Below are positions 39,700-48,170 of a DNA stretch of 64,000 bases, in pieces. Source of the DNA: Photobacterium marinum (lineage in GTDB: Bacteria > Pseudomonadota > Gammaproteobacteria > Enterobacterales > Vibrionaceae); the NCBI RefSeq assembly GCF_000331515.1, contig NZ_AMZO01000033.1, positions 1 through 64,000 of the forward strand, in the 5' to 3' direction. The position numbers were made by a program, and so were the translations under genes. The stretch's first letter is position 1; every line of letters begins with the position of its first letter. Below the pieces are notes generated by a model. That model made no database searches. It worked only from the letters and a program-made list of their open reading frames with translations, and had not been told where the DNA came from.

Positions 39700-40428
39700 A
39701 TGTTCGCATCTAAAGAAGGCCAGGCAATCCCACAAGTTACTTTCCACACTCGCCAGGGCGACCAGTGGGTAGACATCACAACCGACGAGCTGTTTGCCAA
39801 CAAGACTGTTGTGGTATTCAGCCTGCCGGGCGCGTTCACCCCAACCTGTTCATCAAGCCACCTGCCTCGTTACAACGAGTTGGCATCAGTATTTGCTGAA
39901 CACGGTGTGGATGACATCCTGTGTGTCTCTGTTAACGACACCTTCGTAATGAATGCATGGAAAGCAGATCAGGAAGCTGAAAACATCACCTTCATCCCAG
40001 ACGGTAACGGTGAGTTCTCTAAAGGCATGGGCATGCTGACAGACAAAGAAGAGCTAGGCTTCGGTCCTCGTTCATGGCGCTACAGCATGCTGGTGAAAAA
40101 TGGCGTTATCGAGAAGATGTTCATCGAAAACGAAGAACCAGGCGACCCGTTCAAAGTGTCTGATGCCGATACTATGCTTCAGTACATCGCACCAGAGCAC
40201 AAACTACAGGAATCAATCACTGTATTCACCAAACCTGGTTGTCCATTCTGTGCCAAAGCAAAACAGAACCTGATTGACAAAGGCCTGCAGTTTGAAGAAG
40301 TGATTCTGGGCAAAGATGCAACAACTGTCAGCCTGCGTGCAGTATCTGGCCGCAGCACCGTACCTCAGGTATTCATCGGTGGTAAGCACATCGGTGGTAG
40401 CGAAGAACTGGAAGCATACCTAGGCTAA
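39700..40428 (+). CDS. Peroxiredoxin 5-glutaredoxin fusion protein
   Basis: 242 aa. Residues 1-160 are a Prx5-type peroxiredoxin with peroxidatic Cys50 in [12 protein letters not shown]. Residues about 170-242 are glutaredoxin with the CPFC dithiol at 181-184. Such hybrids reduce H2O2 and alkyl peroxides with glutathione as electron donor, the fused Grx recycling the Prx. The OxyR operator in its promoter and oxyR next door imply peroxide induction. Confidence 0.93.
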   Translation: MFASKEGQAIPQVTFHTRQGDQWVDITTDELFANKTVVVFSLPGAFTPTCSSSHLPRYNELASVFAEHGVDDILCVSVNDTFVMNAWKADQEAENITFIPDGNGEFSKGMGMLTDKEELGFGPRSWRYSMLVKNGVIEKMFIENEEPGDPFKVSDADTMLQYIAPEHKLQESITVFTKPGCPFCAKAKQNLIDKGLQFEEVILGKDATTVSLRAVSGRSTVPQVFIGGKHIGGSEELEAYLG

Positions 40429-40439
40429 TCCACATAACT

Positions 40440-40468
40440 AAAAAACGGCGGGGCAACATAGCCCCGCC
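40440..40468 (-). terminator. Strong hairpin after prx-grx, T-run on the minus strand only
   Basis: GGCGGGGC (40447-40454) and GCCCCGCC (40461-40468) form a perfect 8-bp stem over a 6-nt loop. On the plus strand AAATTAA follows, so termination of prx-grx would be poor. On the minus strand CGTTTTTT follows, a textbook terminator, although no gene there needs it. It may limit antisense transcription or partly separate prx-grx from the next gene. Confidence 0.6.
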
Positions 40469-40520
40469 AAATTAACCGGATACACAGCCCTTAAAAAAAG
40501 ACCTGATTGGAGAGAGTGAA

Positions 40521-41972
40521 ATGAGAACCCTGAATGTTGATGTTGCCGTTATCGGCGGCGGTACTGCCGGACTTGGCGCTTATCGTGCAGCCAAAGCCCA
40601 TACCGACAGCGTTGTGATGATTGAAGGCGGCCCATACGGCACCACTTGTGCCCGCGTCGGTTGTATGCCGTCCAAACTGTTAATCGCGGCAGCAGAAAGC
40701 GTTCACCAGATCGAAAAGGCACCGGGATTTGGTGTCCACCCGCAAGGCGAAATCGTGATTAACGGCCGTGAAGTGATGGACCGAGTTAAACGCGAGCGTG
40801 ACCGCTTTGTCGGCTTTGTTCTGGAAGGGGTAGATGAAATTCCGGCTGCAGACAAAATTGTCGGTTATGCAAAATTCCTCGACAACAATACCCTGATGGT
40901 TGATGACCATACCCAAATCACCGCTAACCGCATTGTGATTGCAACCGGCTCCCGCCCGGCTTATCCGGCGGTATGGAATGAACTCGGCGATCGCCTGATC
41001 ATCAACGATGACGTTTTTAACTGGGATGATCTGCCGGAATCTGTCGCAGTCTTCGGCCCTGGCGTTATTGGCCTGGAACTAGGTCAGGCACTGAAACGAC
41101 TGGGCGTGAAAGTGGTAATGTTCGGTATCGGAGGCCAAGTTGGCCCGCTCACCGACCCGGAAGTGATGGCTTATGCCGACAAGACCTTTAATGAAGAGTT
41201 CTATCTCGATGCCGACGTTAAAGTCGAAAGCATGAAGCGCCAGGGCGACAAAGTTGAAATCCAGTATCTGGGTAAAGACGGTGAGCTGAAAACTATCAAT
41301 GTCGATTACGTACTGGCAGCCACCGGCCGTCGCCCGAATGTCGATAAACTGGCTATTGAAAATACCGCTGTCGAGCTGGATGCACGCGGTGTCCCGGTTG
41401 CTGATCACTTTACCCTGCAAACATCGGTTGATTCGATTTTCATTGCCGGTGATGCCAGCAACCAGCTGCCACTGCTACACGAAGCAGCCGATCAGGGTCG
41501 TATTGCCGGAGACAATGCAGGACGCTTCCCGGATATCCGAGCCGGCCTGCGCCGCTCAAAAATCTCAGCGGTCTTCTCTGATCCGCAACTGGCGATGGTC
41601 GGTGAAAGCTACAAGGAAATCACCGAGCGCCTGAGAACCTGCGGCTGCTTTGAAATCGGTGAAGTTTCATTTGAAAACCAGGGCCGCTCACGAGTGATGC
41701 TGCGTAACAAAGGCTTGCTGCGTGTCTACGGTGAGCACGGTACCGGCCGCTTCCTGGGAGCTGAAATGATGGGACCGAATGCCGAACACCTGGCGCACCT
41801 GCTGGCTTGGGCACACCAAAGCAAGATGACGGTAGCCGAAATGCTGGATATGCCTTTCTACCATCCGGTTATTGAAGAAGGTGTCCGCACTGCATTGCGC
41901 GATCTGAATGCCAAACTGCATCTGGGCCCGGAAATGATCAAACACTGTCTTGATTGTGGCCCGGGCTGCTAA
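40521..41972 (+). CDS. Dihydrolipoamide dehydrogenase-like flavoprotein disulfide reductase
   Basis: 483 aa. FAD motif GGGTAG (12-17); redox pair Cys43 and Cys48 in [12 protein letters not shown]; second dinucleotide motif [11 protein letters not shown] (about 178-188); FAD motif IFIAGDAS; C-terminal dimer domain with HPVIEEG. Group I pyridine nucleotide-disulfide oxidoreductase, often labelled dihydrolipoamide dehydrogenase. No pyruvate or oxoglutarate dehydrogenase genes are near; the neighbours are oxyR and Prx5-Grx, so a thiol-reductase role is plausible. An unusual tail ends CLDCGPGC (Cys476, 479, 483). Confidence 0.85.
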   Translation: MRTLNVDVAVIGGGTAGLGAYRAAKAHTDSVVMIEGGPYGTTCARVGCMPSKLLIAAAESVHQIEKAPGFGVHPQGEIVINGREVMDRVKRERDRFVGFVLEGVDEIPAADKIVGYAKFLDNNTLMVDDHTQITANRIVIATGSRPAYPAVWNELGDRLIINDDVFNWDDLPESVAVFGPGVIGLELGQALKRLGVKVVMFGIGGQVGPLTDPEVMAYADKTFNEEFYLDADVKVESMKRQGDKVEIQYLGKDGELKTINVDYVLAATGRRPNVDKLAIENTAVELDARGVPVADHFTLQTSVDSIFIAGDASNQLPLLHEAADQGRIAGDNAGRFPDIRAGLRRSKISAVFSDPQLAMVGESYKEITERLRTCGCFEIGEVSFENQGRSRVMLRNKGLLRVYGEHGTGRFLGAEMMGPNAEHLAHLLAWAHQSKMTVAEMLDMPFYHPVIEEGVRTALRDLNAKLHLGPEMIKHCLDCGPGC

Positions 41973-42041
41973 GCCAAGCGCTTTGGTCAGAAGGTTCAAA
42001 AGACAAAGACACGATTATCACTCTCCTGCACTACCGATTAT

Positions 42042-42065
42042 GCCCTCCTCCCGGAGGGCTTTTTT
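42042..42065 (+). terminator. Intrinsic terminator after the flavoprotein gene
   Basis: GCCCTCC (42042-42048) and GGAGGGC (42053-42059) with a 4-nt loop are followed by six T. It is just before the DUF3624 gene, which therefore may need its own promoter. Confidence 0.88.
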
Positions 42066-42112
42066 CGTTACAATCATCAACAGCCAATATTCATCGGCAA
42101 CAAGGAACCGCA

Positions 42113-42376
42113 ATGGGCTGTCGCAACTGCAAAGCAACCAACCTGATCAGACAAAAACTCGGCCGCTGCCGTCAGTGCATGATCCAGCTGACAGTGCTGA
42201 GCCTGTGTAGCTGGGGAGCCTGGTTCTACTTCTATTTACCCACCCCGAAAGTGGTTGAGTCCATTACTTTGCTCTTTGCTGCCTCCTGCTTCAGCCTGTT
42301 ACTGTTAGCCCACTTCGTCGTTGCTCTTGCACTCAGGATGAAGAAAAAAAACCGCCAGCAGCAAACTGCGCCATAA
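42113..42376 (+). CDS. DUF3624 family small membrane protein
   Basis: 87 aa from MGCRNCKATNLIRQKLG, with AAGGAA upstream; a longer frame from 41954 overlaps the previous gene and terminator and is rejected. Two cysteine pairs, CRNC and CRQC about 15 residues apart, suggest a small zinc ribbon or redox site. Two membrane helices follow (about 26-45 and 52-76), then a basic tail. It matches DUF3624, a family I know from vibrios, of unknown function. Confidence 0.8.
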   Translation: MGCRNCKATNLIRQKLGRCRQCMIQLTVLSLCSWGAWFYFYLPTPKVVESITLLFAASCFSLLLLAHFVVALALRMKKKNRQQQTAP

Positions 42377-42416
42377 GCAGCCCTTCACATCATCTCACTT
42401 TCAATTGCTTAATGAT

Positions 42417-42453
42417 GAAAAAAGCCGATGCCCCGCGTCTGCGAGTCACCGGC
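42417..42453 (-). terminator. Terminator of the argCBGH operon
   Basis: On the minus strand GCCGGTG (42453-42447) pairs with CATCGGC (42430-42424), with one G-U pair and a possible inner CGC/GCG stem, followed by TTTTTT. It lies about 50 bp past the argH stop. Confidence 0.65.
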
Positions 42454-42500
42454 CTGATATTGTTCAACTTTGTTGCAACGTTCAGATTGCGCCAGCTCCG

Positions 42501-44378
42501 TCAGGCTACATTCACGACACGAATTTGCTGTTCCTGATCCAGTCGCACTTCCAGCGCCACTTCATCACAAGCATGCTGACGCGGGCAGCGCTCACAGTCT
42601 TTCATTACTTTCTCCGGCAACAGCGACTTTGATGTCGGCGTGAAGCCCTGCTTCATAAAGAATTCCGGAACACGGGTCAGCACAAAGACTGTTTTGATCG
42701 CCATCTGATCCGCTTTTTCAATCAGGTGATCGACAATCGCCTTGCCCTGCCCCTGATGCTGCCAGCCGGCCTCGACCCCCAGCGAGCGGATTTCGGCCAG
42801 GCCGGAATCATAAACATAAAGCGATGCACAGCCAGTCACAGTGCCATGGTGTTCAGCAACGGCAAACGAGCCGATATCACGCACCAGTTCATTACGCATC
42901 CGAGGTAGGTTCTCGCCCAATCCGGCCCAGTAAGCCACCATGCCTTCAATTGCATCAAGATCCGTCAAACGGGCACCACGCACCTTAACACCCGGAGAGT
43001 ACCGTTTCTCCAGCCGCTTCTCCGCCTGGCCAATCGCATAATCGACCTGATTCGGAGCAACACCACCCAAGGCACAACGTTTCTCAAGACAGGAATCAAT
43101 CGTCAGGATGGCATAAACATCCTCATCAATTACCGGCGAAAACGCCTTCATCTCCTCAAGAGACAACTCTTCCAACGCGCAGCCTTTATCAATGGCTGCC
43201 ACCACAGCAACACCTACAATATGGTGTGCTTCACGGAACGGTATCCCCTTGGCAACCAGGTAATCTGCCAGTTCAGTAGCATTCGAGTAGCCCTGCATCG
43301 CCGCTTCCAGCGTCCGGTCCTTATTGACCTTGATACCGTCAAAGCACAGCGCCGCCATTTCCATGCAGTCATTCCAGCTGTCCAGAGCATCGAACAGCCC
43401 TTCCTTGTCTTCCTGCATATCTTTGTTATATGCCAGAGGCAGAGCTTTAACCGTCATCATCATCCCGGTCATGGCACCGTATACCCGGCCACATTTACCT
43501 CGGATCAACTCCAGCGCATCCGGGTTTTTCTTCTGCGGCATCAGTGATGAGCCAGATGTCACGGTATCGGCCAGTTCGATGAAATTCGACTCACCGGAGT
43601 TGTAGAAGATCAGATCTTCTGCCATCCGTGACAGGTGCAGCATCGAAATTGAAGCCGTCGACAACAGCTCCATCACATGATCCCGATCCGAAACCGAATC
43701 CAGACTGTTACGGGTGGCACGGTGGAAACCCAAGCTGTGAGCCAGCATTTCCCGGTCAATTGGGTACGCAGTTCCGGCCAGCGCACCGGAGCCGAGCGGA
43801 CAGGTATCCAAACGGTGCAGTGCATCCTGAAGGCGCGAGTAGTCACGCTCGAACATTTCAACATACGCCAGGCACCAATGGGCAAACGTCACCGGCTGGG
43901 CACGCTGCAAATGGGTATAACCCGGCAGTACCGTTCCCTGATGATCTCGGGCTACCGTTACCAACTGGTTTTGCAGTTTATCCAGCATCAGCAATAGCTG
44001 CTGGCCCTGCTGGCGGCACCATAATTTCAGGTCAGTCGCCACCTGATCGTTACGGGAACGACCGGTATGCAGCTTCTTACCCAGATCCCCGACTTTGCTG
44101 ATCAGCTGCTGTTCAACCCAACTGTGGATATCCTCGGCATCGGACTGGAGAATTTGCTGCGGGTCTTCCATTACCGCCAGCTTGAGCTCATTCAGTGCCA
44201 GCTCCAGCTTCTGCTGCTCCTCCTCCGTCAGGACACCAACCTGACGCAATGCCTTTGACCAGGCAATAGAACCAACGATGTCTTGCTCCGCCAGGCGGTA
44301 ATCAAAACGCAGGGAATCGTTGAACTGCTTAAACCGGGTGTCAGCTGCCTGACTGAATCGTCCGCCCCATAATGCCAT
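42501..44378 (-). CDS. argH: Argininosuccinate lyase fused to N-acetylglutamate synthase domain (ArgHA)
   Basis: 625 aa. Residues 1-460 are argininosuccinate lyase, with the fumarase/aspartase signature [12 protein letters not shown]. Residues about 475-600 are a GNAT acetyltransferase ([38 protein letters not shown]). The tail carries [13 protein letters not shown]. ArgH-ArgA fusions in marine gammaproteobacteria combine the last and first steps of arginine synthesis, so this gene probably also supplies N-acetylglutamate synthase activity. It is the last gene of argCBGH, 44 bp after argG. Confidence 0.94.
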   Translation of the reverse strand: MALWGGRFSQAADTRFKQFNDSLRFDYRLAEQDIVGSIAWSKALRQVGVLTEEEQQKLELALNELKLAVMEDPQQILQSDAEDIHSWVEQQLISKVGDLGKKLHTGRSRNDQVATDLKLWCRQQGQQLLLMLDKLQNQLVTVARDHQGTVLPGYTHLQRAQPVTFAHWCLAYVEMFERDYSRLQDALHRLDTCPLGSGALAGTAYPIDREMLAHSLGFHRATRNSLDSVSDRDHVMELLSTASISMLHLSRMAEDLIFYNSGESNFIELADTVTSGSSLMPQKKNPDALELIRGKCGRVYGAMTGMMMTVKALPLAYNKDMQEDKEGLFDALDSWNDCMEMAALCFDGIKVNKDRTLEAAMQGYSNATELADYLVAKGIPFREAHHIVGVAVVAAIDKGCALEELSLEEMKAFSPVIDEDVYAILTIDSCLEKRCALGGVAPNQVDYAIGQAEKRLEKRYSPGVKVRGARLTDLDAIEGMVAYWAGLGENLPRMRNELVRDIGSFAVAEHHGTVTGCASLYVYDSGLAEIRSLGVEAGWQHQGQGKAIVDHLIEKADQMAIKTVFVLTRVPEFFMKQGFTPTSKSLLPEKVMKDCERCPRQHACDEVALEVRLDQEQQIRVVNVA

Positions 44379-44422
44379 GGCACTTCTCCTATACTTCGCT
44401 ACTCAACTTGCTCATTAGTGTT

Positions 44423-45637
44423 TTATTGCTTTTTCTTCTGTTCGTTTAACGCACGAATACGACTGGCTAGCGAGTACAGGCGGATAAATCCTTCTGCGTG
44501 GCTGTGGTCATAAACCTCATCTTCACCGAAGGTCGCAAACTCTTCCGAATACAGGCTGTTGAGCGAGCGTTTCTGAACCACAGTAACTTGACCTTTATAC
44601 AGTTTCACTACAACTTCACCGCTCACATCCTGAGCAAGCTCATCGGCCGCAGCCAGCAAAGACTTACACAGCGGTGTGAACCAGCGACCGTCATAAATCA
44701 GGTGTGAGGCTTTCAGGCCAATGCTCTGACGGAACTCGTAAGATTCTTTATCAAGCACCAGCTGTTCAACCGCACGCAACGCTTCCATCATGATGGTGCC
44801 ACCCGGGGTTTCGTAACAACCACGGGATTTCATACCGACCAGACGGTTCTCAACAATATCGATACGGCCGACACCGTGTTCTGCACCTTTCTCATTCAAG
44901 TAAGTCAGGGCATTGAACGGAGACATGACTTCACCGTCGACGGCAACCACTTCGCCTTTTTCCACAATAAGCGATACGGTTTCCGGCTTTTCAGGTGCCT
45001 GTTCCGGATCTTTGGTCCATACCCAGCACAGCTCGTTCGGCTGGTTCCAAGTATCTTCCAGTACACCGCCTTCTGTTGAAATGTGCCAGGCATTGGCATC
45101 ACGCGAGTAGATTTTTTCCAGTGAAGCCGTACACGGAATATCACGCTCAGCAAGGTAATCCAGCAAAGCTTCACGGCTGCGCAGATCCCACTCACGCCAC
45201 GGAGCAATGACAGTAAGCTGGGGAGCCAGTGCTGCGTAAGCACTTTCAAAACGCACCTGATCGTTCCCTTTACCGGTACAGCCATGACACAGAGCATCGG
45301 CACCCACTTCCAGTGCACACTCAACCTGAGCCTTGGCGATGATAGGACGAGCCATCGAGGTACCGAGCAGGTACTTACCTTCATAAACCGCACCGGTCTT
45401 AAGGCTCGGGTAAATATAATCCGCTACCATCTCTTCTTTCAGATCAGCGATGTAACAGGCAGATGCCCCTGATGCCAGCGCTTTCTCCTCAATGCCTTCC
45501 AGCTCAGCGTCGCCCTGACCGACATCGGCAACAAAGGCAACTACCTCACAGTCATAATTTTCCTTCAGCCAGGGAATGATGGCTGATGTGTCCAAACCGC
45601 CGGAATAGGCCAATACGACTTTACTTACCTTGCTCAT
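44423..45637 (-). CDS. argG: Argininosuccinate synthase
   Basis: 404 aa, starting [20 protein letters not shown]; the ATP-PPi motif is YSGGLDTS. Citrulline and aspartate are joined with ATP to argininosuccinate. Other conserved blocks are [15 protein letters not shown] and [12 protein letters not shown]. It lies 126 bp downstream of argB and 44 bp upstream of argH. Confidence 0.97.
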   Translation of the reverse strand: MSKVSKVVLAYSGGLDTSAIIPWLKENYDCEVVAFVADVGQGDAELEGIEEKALASGASACYIADLKEEMVADYIYPSLKTGAVYEGKYLLGTSMARPIIAKAQVECALEVGADALCHGCTGKGNDQVRFESAYAALAPQLTVIAPWREWDLRSREALLDYLAERDIPCTASLEKIYSRDANAWHISTEGGVLEDTWNQPNELCWVWTKDPEQAPEKPETVSLIVEKGEVVAVDGEVMSPFNALTYLNEKGAEHGVGRIDIVENRLVGMKSRGCYETPGGTIMMEALRAVEQLVLDKESYEFRQSIGLKASHLIYDGRWFTPLCKSLLAAADELAQDVSGEVVVKLYKGQVTVVQKRSLNSLYSEEFATFGEDEVYDHSHAEGFIRLYSLASRIRALNEQKKKQ

Positions 45638-45763
45638 AATGCTCTCCTCACTGCCTTTTCGACGGTCATCCCGTACAGGCGAAATTCATTGCAAAAATGG
45701 TTAATTAATCTTTATGGTTCCGGCAGCGCGATTCAGCCCGCCGGATAAAATTTAAACTGAGAA

Positions 45764-46543
45764 TCAAACCGAAAACCGGGTACCGATACTCTGACCTTCA
45801 AACAGGTTCGCCAGCTTGTCCGGGTAACGCCAGGTTGCCACTTCAATAGGACGGCCAAGGGCTTTGGCGGCCTCAAACGCGGCACGAACCTTGACTACCA
45901 TGCCGTCGGTAATCACCGCCTGGGTGATCAGCGTTTCCGCTTCCTGCTCAGTCAGGCTGGCAATCAGGTGTCCTTTACCGTCAAGTACCCCGCTGACATC
46001 CGACAGCAACACCAGCTCAGCATCCAGGGTCGCCGCAACAGCCACCGCTGCCTGATCGGCATTGACGTTCATCAGCTCGCCGTTACTGTCGAGGCCAATG
46101 GAACTGATGATTGGCAAATAACCCGCAGCCATGATCTGGCTGACCAGGGCACTGTTTCCGGGCGTTGCCTTACCCACCGCGCCCAGCTCCGGATCCAGCT
46201 CAGAAACCTGACACAGACCGCCGTCAGCCAGGCTAAGGCCAACCGCTGCAACACCGGATTTGATCGCCTGCCCCTGCAAAACCTTATTTGCCGTCCCAGC
46301 CAGCGCCCCGGCAACCAAAGGGATCTGCTCTTTCGGTGTTACTCTGAGCCCTTCTTTTTTTACAGTCTCAAACTGCAGCTGTGTCATCAGCTCATCAACC
46401 AGGGAACCGCCGCCGTGAACCAGCAGCAATGGACGCTGGGCCTTGACCTGATACTCGCCAATCGCGCTGAAAAGCTTCTCAAGCGTGTCAGTGCACGACA
46501 GCACAGCACCACCTAACTTAATAACCAAAGGAACCTGACTCAT
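45764..46543 (-). CDS. argB: Acetylglutamate kinase
   Basis: 259 aa amino-acid kinase, starting [15 protein letters not shown]. Motifs: [21 protein letters not shown] and NVNADQAA. It phosphorylates N-acetylglutamate, the second step of arginine synthesis. It lacks the N-terminal extension typical of arginine-inhibited hexameric forms, which suggests the dimeric, arginine-insensitive type of E. coli. It is 11 bp after argC. Confidence 0.96.
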   Translation of the reverse strand: MSQVPLVIKLGGAVLSCTDTLEKLFSAIGEYQVKAQRPLLLVHGGGSLVDELMTQLQFETVKKEGLRVTPKEQIPLVAGALAGTANKVLQGQAIKSGVAAVGLSLADGGLCQVSELDPELGAVGKATPGNSALVSQIMAAGYLPIISSIGLDSNGELMNVNADQAAVAVAATLDAELVLLSDVSGVLDGKGHLIASLTEQEAETLITQAVITDGMVVKVRAAFEAAKALGRPIEVATWRYPDKLANLFEGQSIGTRFSV

Positions 46544-46554
46544 GGTGTTATCTC

Positions 46555-47568
46555 CTAAACCAACGCCGTCAGCGCCGGGAATTCATTTCGAATATTTATG
46601 CACTGTATCGCTTGCGACGATGCACCTTTCAGTAAGTTATCAATCGCTGATGTTAAAATGATGTGCTGATCTTGTAGTAGCCAGCCAATATCGCAAAAGC
46701 AAGTATTAACAACATTTTGGATACTTGCCGCCTGCCCGCCGAGTAATCTGACGGCATTTGGCTCATCCTGGTGCTGATAGGCCTTGGCCATAGCGGCAGC
46801 GACTTGCTCCTCACCAACACCGGGCAACAGTTTGGCTGTAATCGTGGCCAGGATGCCGCGTTTGAAGTTGCCGAGATGGGGAGTGAAGATCACCTCACAG
46901 TCCAGGTGAGAAGCTATCTCTGGCTGGTGCCTGTGATTAAAAATCCCGTAGGCCTGCAGGCTGACTTCGCAGAAGCTGTTGGTCAGTGTGGCTTTACGCC
47001 CGGCGCCGGATACCCCGCTGACCGCGTTGATCACCGGCCACTGCGCCTTGTCGATAAGTCCGGCTTCCAGCAGTGGCTTCAGTGCCAACTGTGAAGCTGT
47101 CGGATAACAGCCGGGCACCGCAACCAACTGAGCATTCTTGATCGCATCGCTGTTCCACTCAGCCAGCCCGTAAACCGCCTGCTCAAGCCAGTGGGTATGC
47201 TGATGCTCAAAGCCGTAGTAATCACTGTAAAAACTGTCGCCTTGAACCCGGAATGCCCCAGATAAATCAAACACCTGACAACCCGCGGCAAGAAAAGCCG
47301 GGGCCAGATCATGGCTAACCTCATGGGCAGTCGCGAGCAACACGATATCGGCACTCTCGACCACCGCAGCCACATCAACCAGTGGCTGAAGCGGCAGATC
47401 AATAATGCCTTTCAGCTGGCCATGCAGCTCACTGATAGGTTTATTGGCATCCAGGCTCTGTGCCGAAACATACAGCCCGGCAAGATGAAGGTGGGGATGC
47501 AGGTGCACCATTTTTGCCAGCTCTGCGCCGGTGTAACCGCTGGCACCGATAATCAGGGTGTTCAACAT
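46555..47568 (-). CDS. argC: N-acetyl-gamma-glutamyl-phosphate reductase
   Basis: 337 aa. NADP motif [10 protein letters not shown] and active-site Cys in [13 protein letters not shown]. It makes N-acetylglutamate semialdehyde. First structural gene of argCBGH; a roughly 275-nt leader with a putative leader peptide and ARG boxes precedes it. Its ribosome binding site is weak (GACGGAACTAACT before ATG) and a small hairpin GCTAA-CAA-TTAGC lies 22 nt upstream of the start. Confidence 0.97.
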   Translation of the reverse strand: MLNTLIIGASGYTGAELAKMVHLHPHLHLAGLYVSAQSLDANKPISELHGQLKGIIDLPLQPLVDVAAVVESADIVLLATAHEVSHDLAPAFLAAGCQVFDLSGAFRVQGDSFYSDYYGFEHQHTHWLEQAVYGLAEWNSDAIKNAQLVAVPGCYPTASQLALKPLLEAGLIDKAQWPVINAVSGVSGAGRKATLTNSFCEVSLQAYGIFNHRHQPEIASHLDCEVIFTPHLGNFKRGILATITAKLLPGVGEEQVAAAMAKAYQHQDEPNAVRLLGGQAASIQNVVNTCFCDIGWLLQDQHIILTSAIDNLLKGASSQAIQCINIRNEFPALTALV

Positions 47569-47672
47569 AGTTAGTTCCGTCTTGTGATTTGCTAATTGTT
47601 AGCGAGTTAGTGGTAAAACTTGCTGTTTGTGAATGTGCTGCAGGTGCAGCAGAAGATGGGGCGCACAGTGGC

Positions 47673-47732
47673 ACCAGGCGAATGAGACTTAGCGTCGTCG
47701 GAGGGAATTCAGATTGTGAATGCTCGCCTGGT
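47673..47732 (-). other. Leader RNA stem spanning the argC leader peptide
   Basis: ACCAGGCGA (minus strand, 47732-47724, within codons 2-5 of the leader ORF) and TCGCCTGGT (47681-47673, just past its stop) are perfectly complementary over 9 bp. A further GGTGC (47675-47671) can pair with GCACC (47647-47643), which competes with the first stem. A stable hairpin TGCTGC-ACCT-GCAGCA follows. No classical T-run terminator was seen between here and argC. Alternative pairings of this kind are typical of attenuators or translational switches. Confidence 0.6.
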
Positions 47733-47736
47733 TCAT
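47689..47736 (-). CDS. Putative arginine-rich leader peptide of argCBGH
   Basis: Fifteen codons, MNQASIHNLNSLRRR, ending CGA CGA CGC TAA. A good Shine-Dalgarno AGGAAG lies 8 nt before the ATG. It is entirely inside the argC leader, 120 nt before argC. The three consecutive arginine codons next to the stop resemble leader peptides such as TrpL and HisL, where scarcity of charged tRNA stalls the ribosome. CGA is a slow codon in many gammaproteobacteria. Coding is inferred from the layout, not from homology. Confidence 0.65.
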   Translation of the reverse strand: MNQASIHNLNSLRRR

Positions 47737-47816
47737 GTTAATGACTTCCTACAATTACCGTCTTTCATCTATGCTTTGGACTGACTGTATCATTTCGCAT
47801 TCGAGAGCAAAATAAA

Positions 47817-47855
47817 ATTAAATTTCTATTCACCCTGAGTGCATTATTATGTTTA
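47817..47855. promoter_or_regulatory. Tandem ARG boxes (ArgR operator) upstream of argC
   Basis: Two 18-bp sites, 47838-47855 and 47817-47834, are separated by exactly 3 bp, the spacing of ArgR operator pairs. On the minus strand the second reads GGTGAATAGAAATTTAAT, one core mismatch from TGAAT-WWWW-ATTCA apart from the W positions. The first, TAAACATAATAATGCACT, is a weaker match. The pair overlaps the -10 of the argC promoter, so ArgR with arginine would block transcription. Confidence 0.65.
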
Positions 47856-47878
47856 CCGTCTGTTTTATACCCTGTCAA
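47850..47878 (-). promoter_or_regulatory. argC promoter
   Basis: On the minus strand a perfect TTGACA (47878-47873) is 17 bp from TAAACA (47855-47850). The -10 is weak, but the spacing and the overlap with the ARG boxes support it. The predicted start near 47843 gives a leader of about 275 nt. Confidence 0.6.
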
Positions 47879-48170
47879 CAGCAAATGTGAAAAAAGTTGC
47901 TAAACGGAGTAAGCAAAGAAAGGAATGAGAAAGGTGTAACAAGCGAAAAAAGCAGGGGAAAGGCGCGTAGACACTGGCTTTTCGTGTCTTTGGTGACTCG
48001 TTTTTACGAAACTTTGTTACAGTTTGGTTCTTATATCATGACAAAAATCAATGTAGATTCGATTTCTTATCGGTAAATGTAATCAAAGTTGACCTGAAAG
48101 TGGGATCACGGATAGATTGTCACTAACATATAGTGAATTGGATGTAACAAAATTACGAGATGGAAGCGAT

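Noticed and set aside
41954..42112. 53-codon extension of the DUF3624 gene
   Set aside because: It crosses the flavoprotein stop and an intrinsic terminator, and a better ribosome binding site is at 42113.
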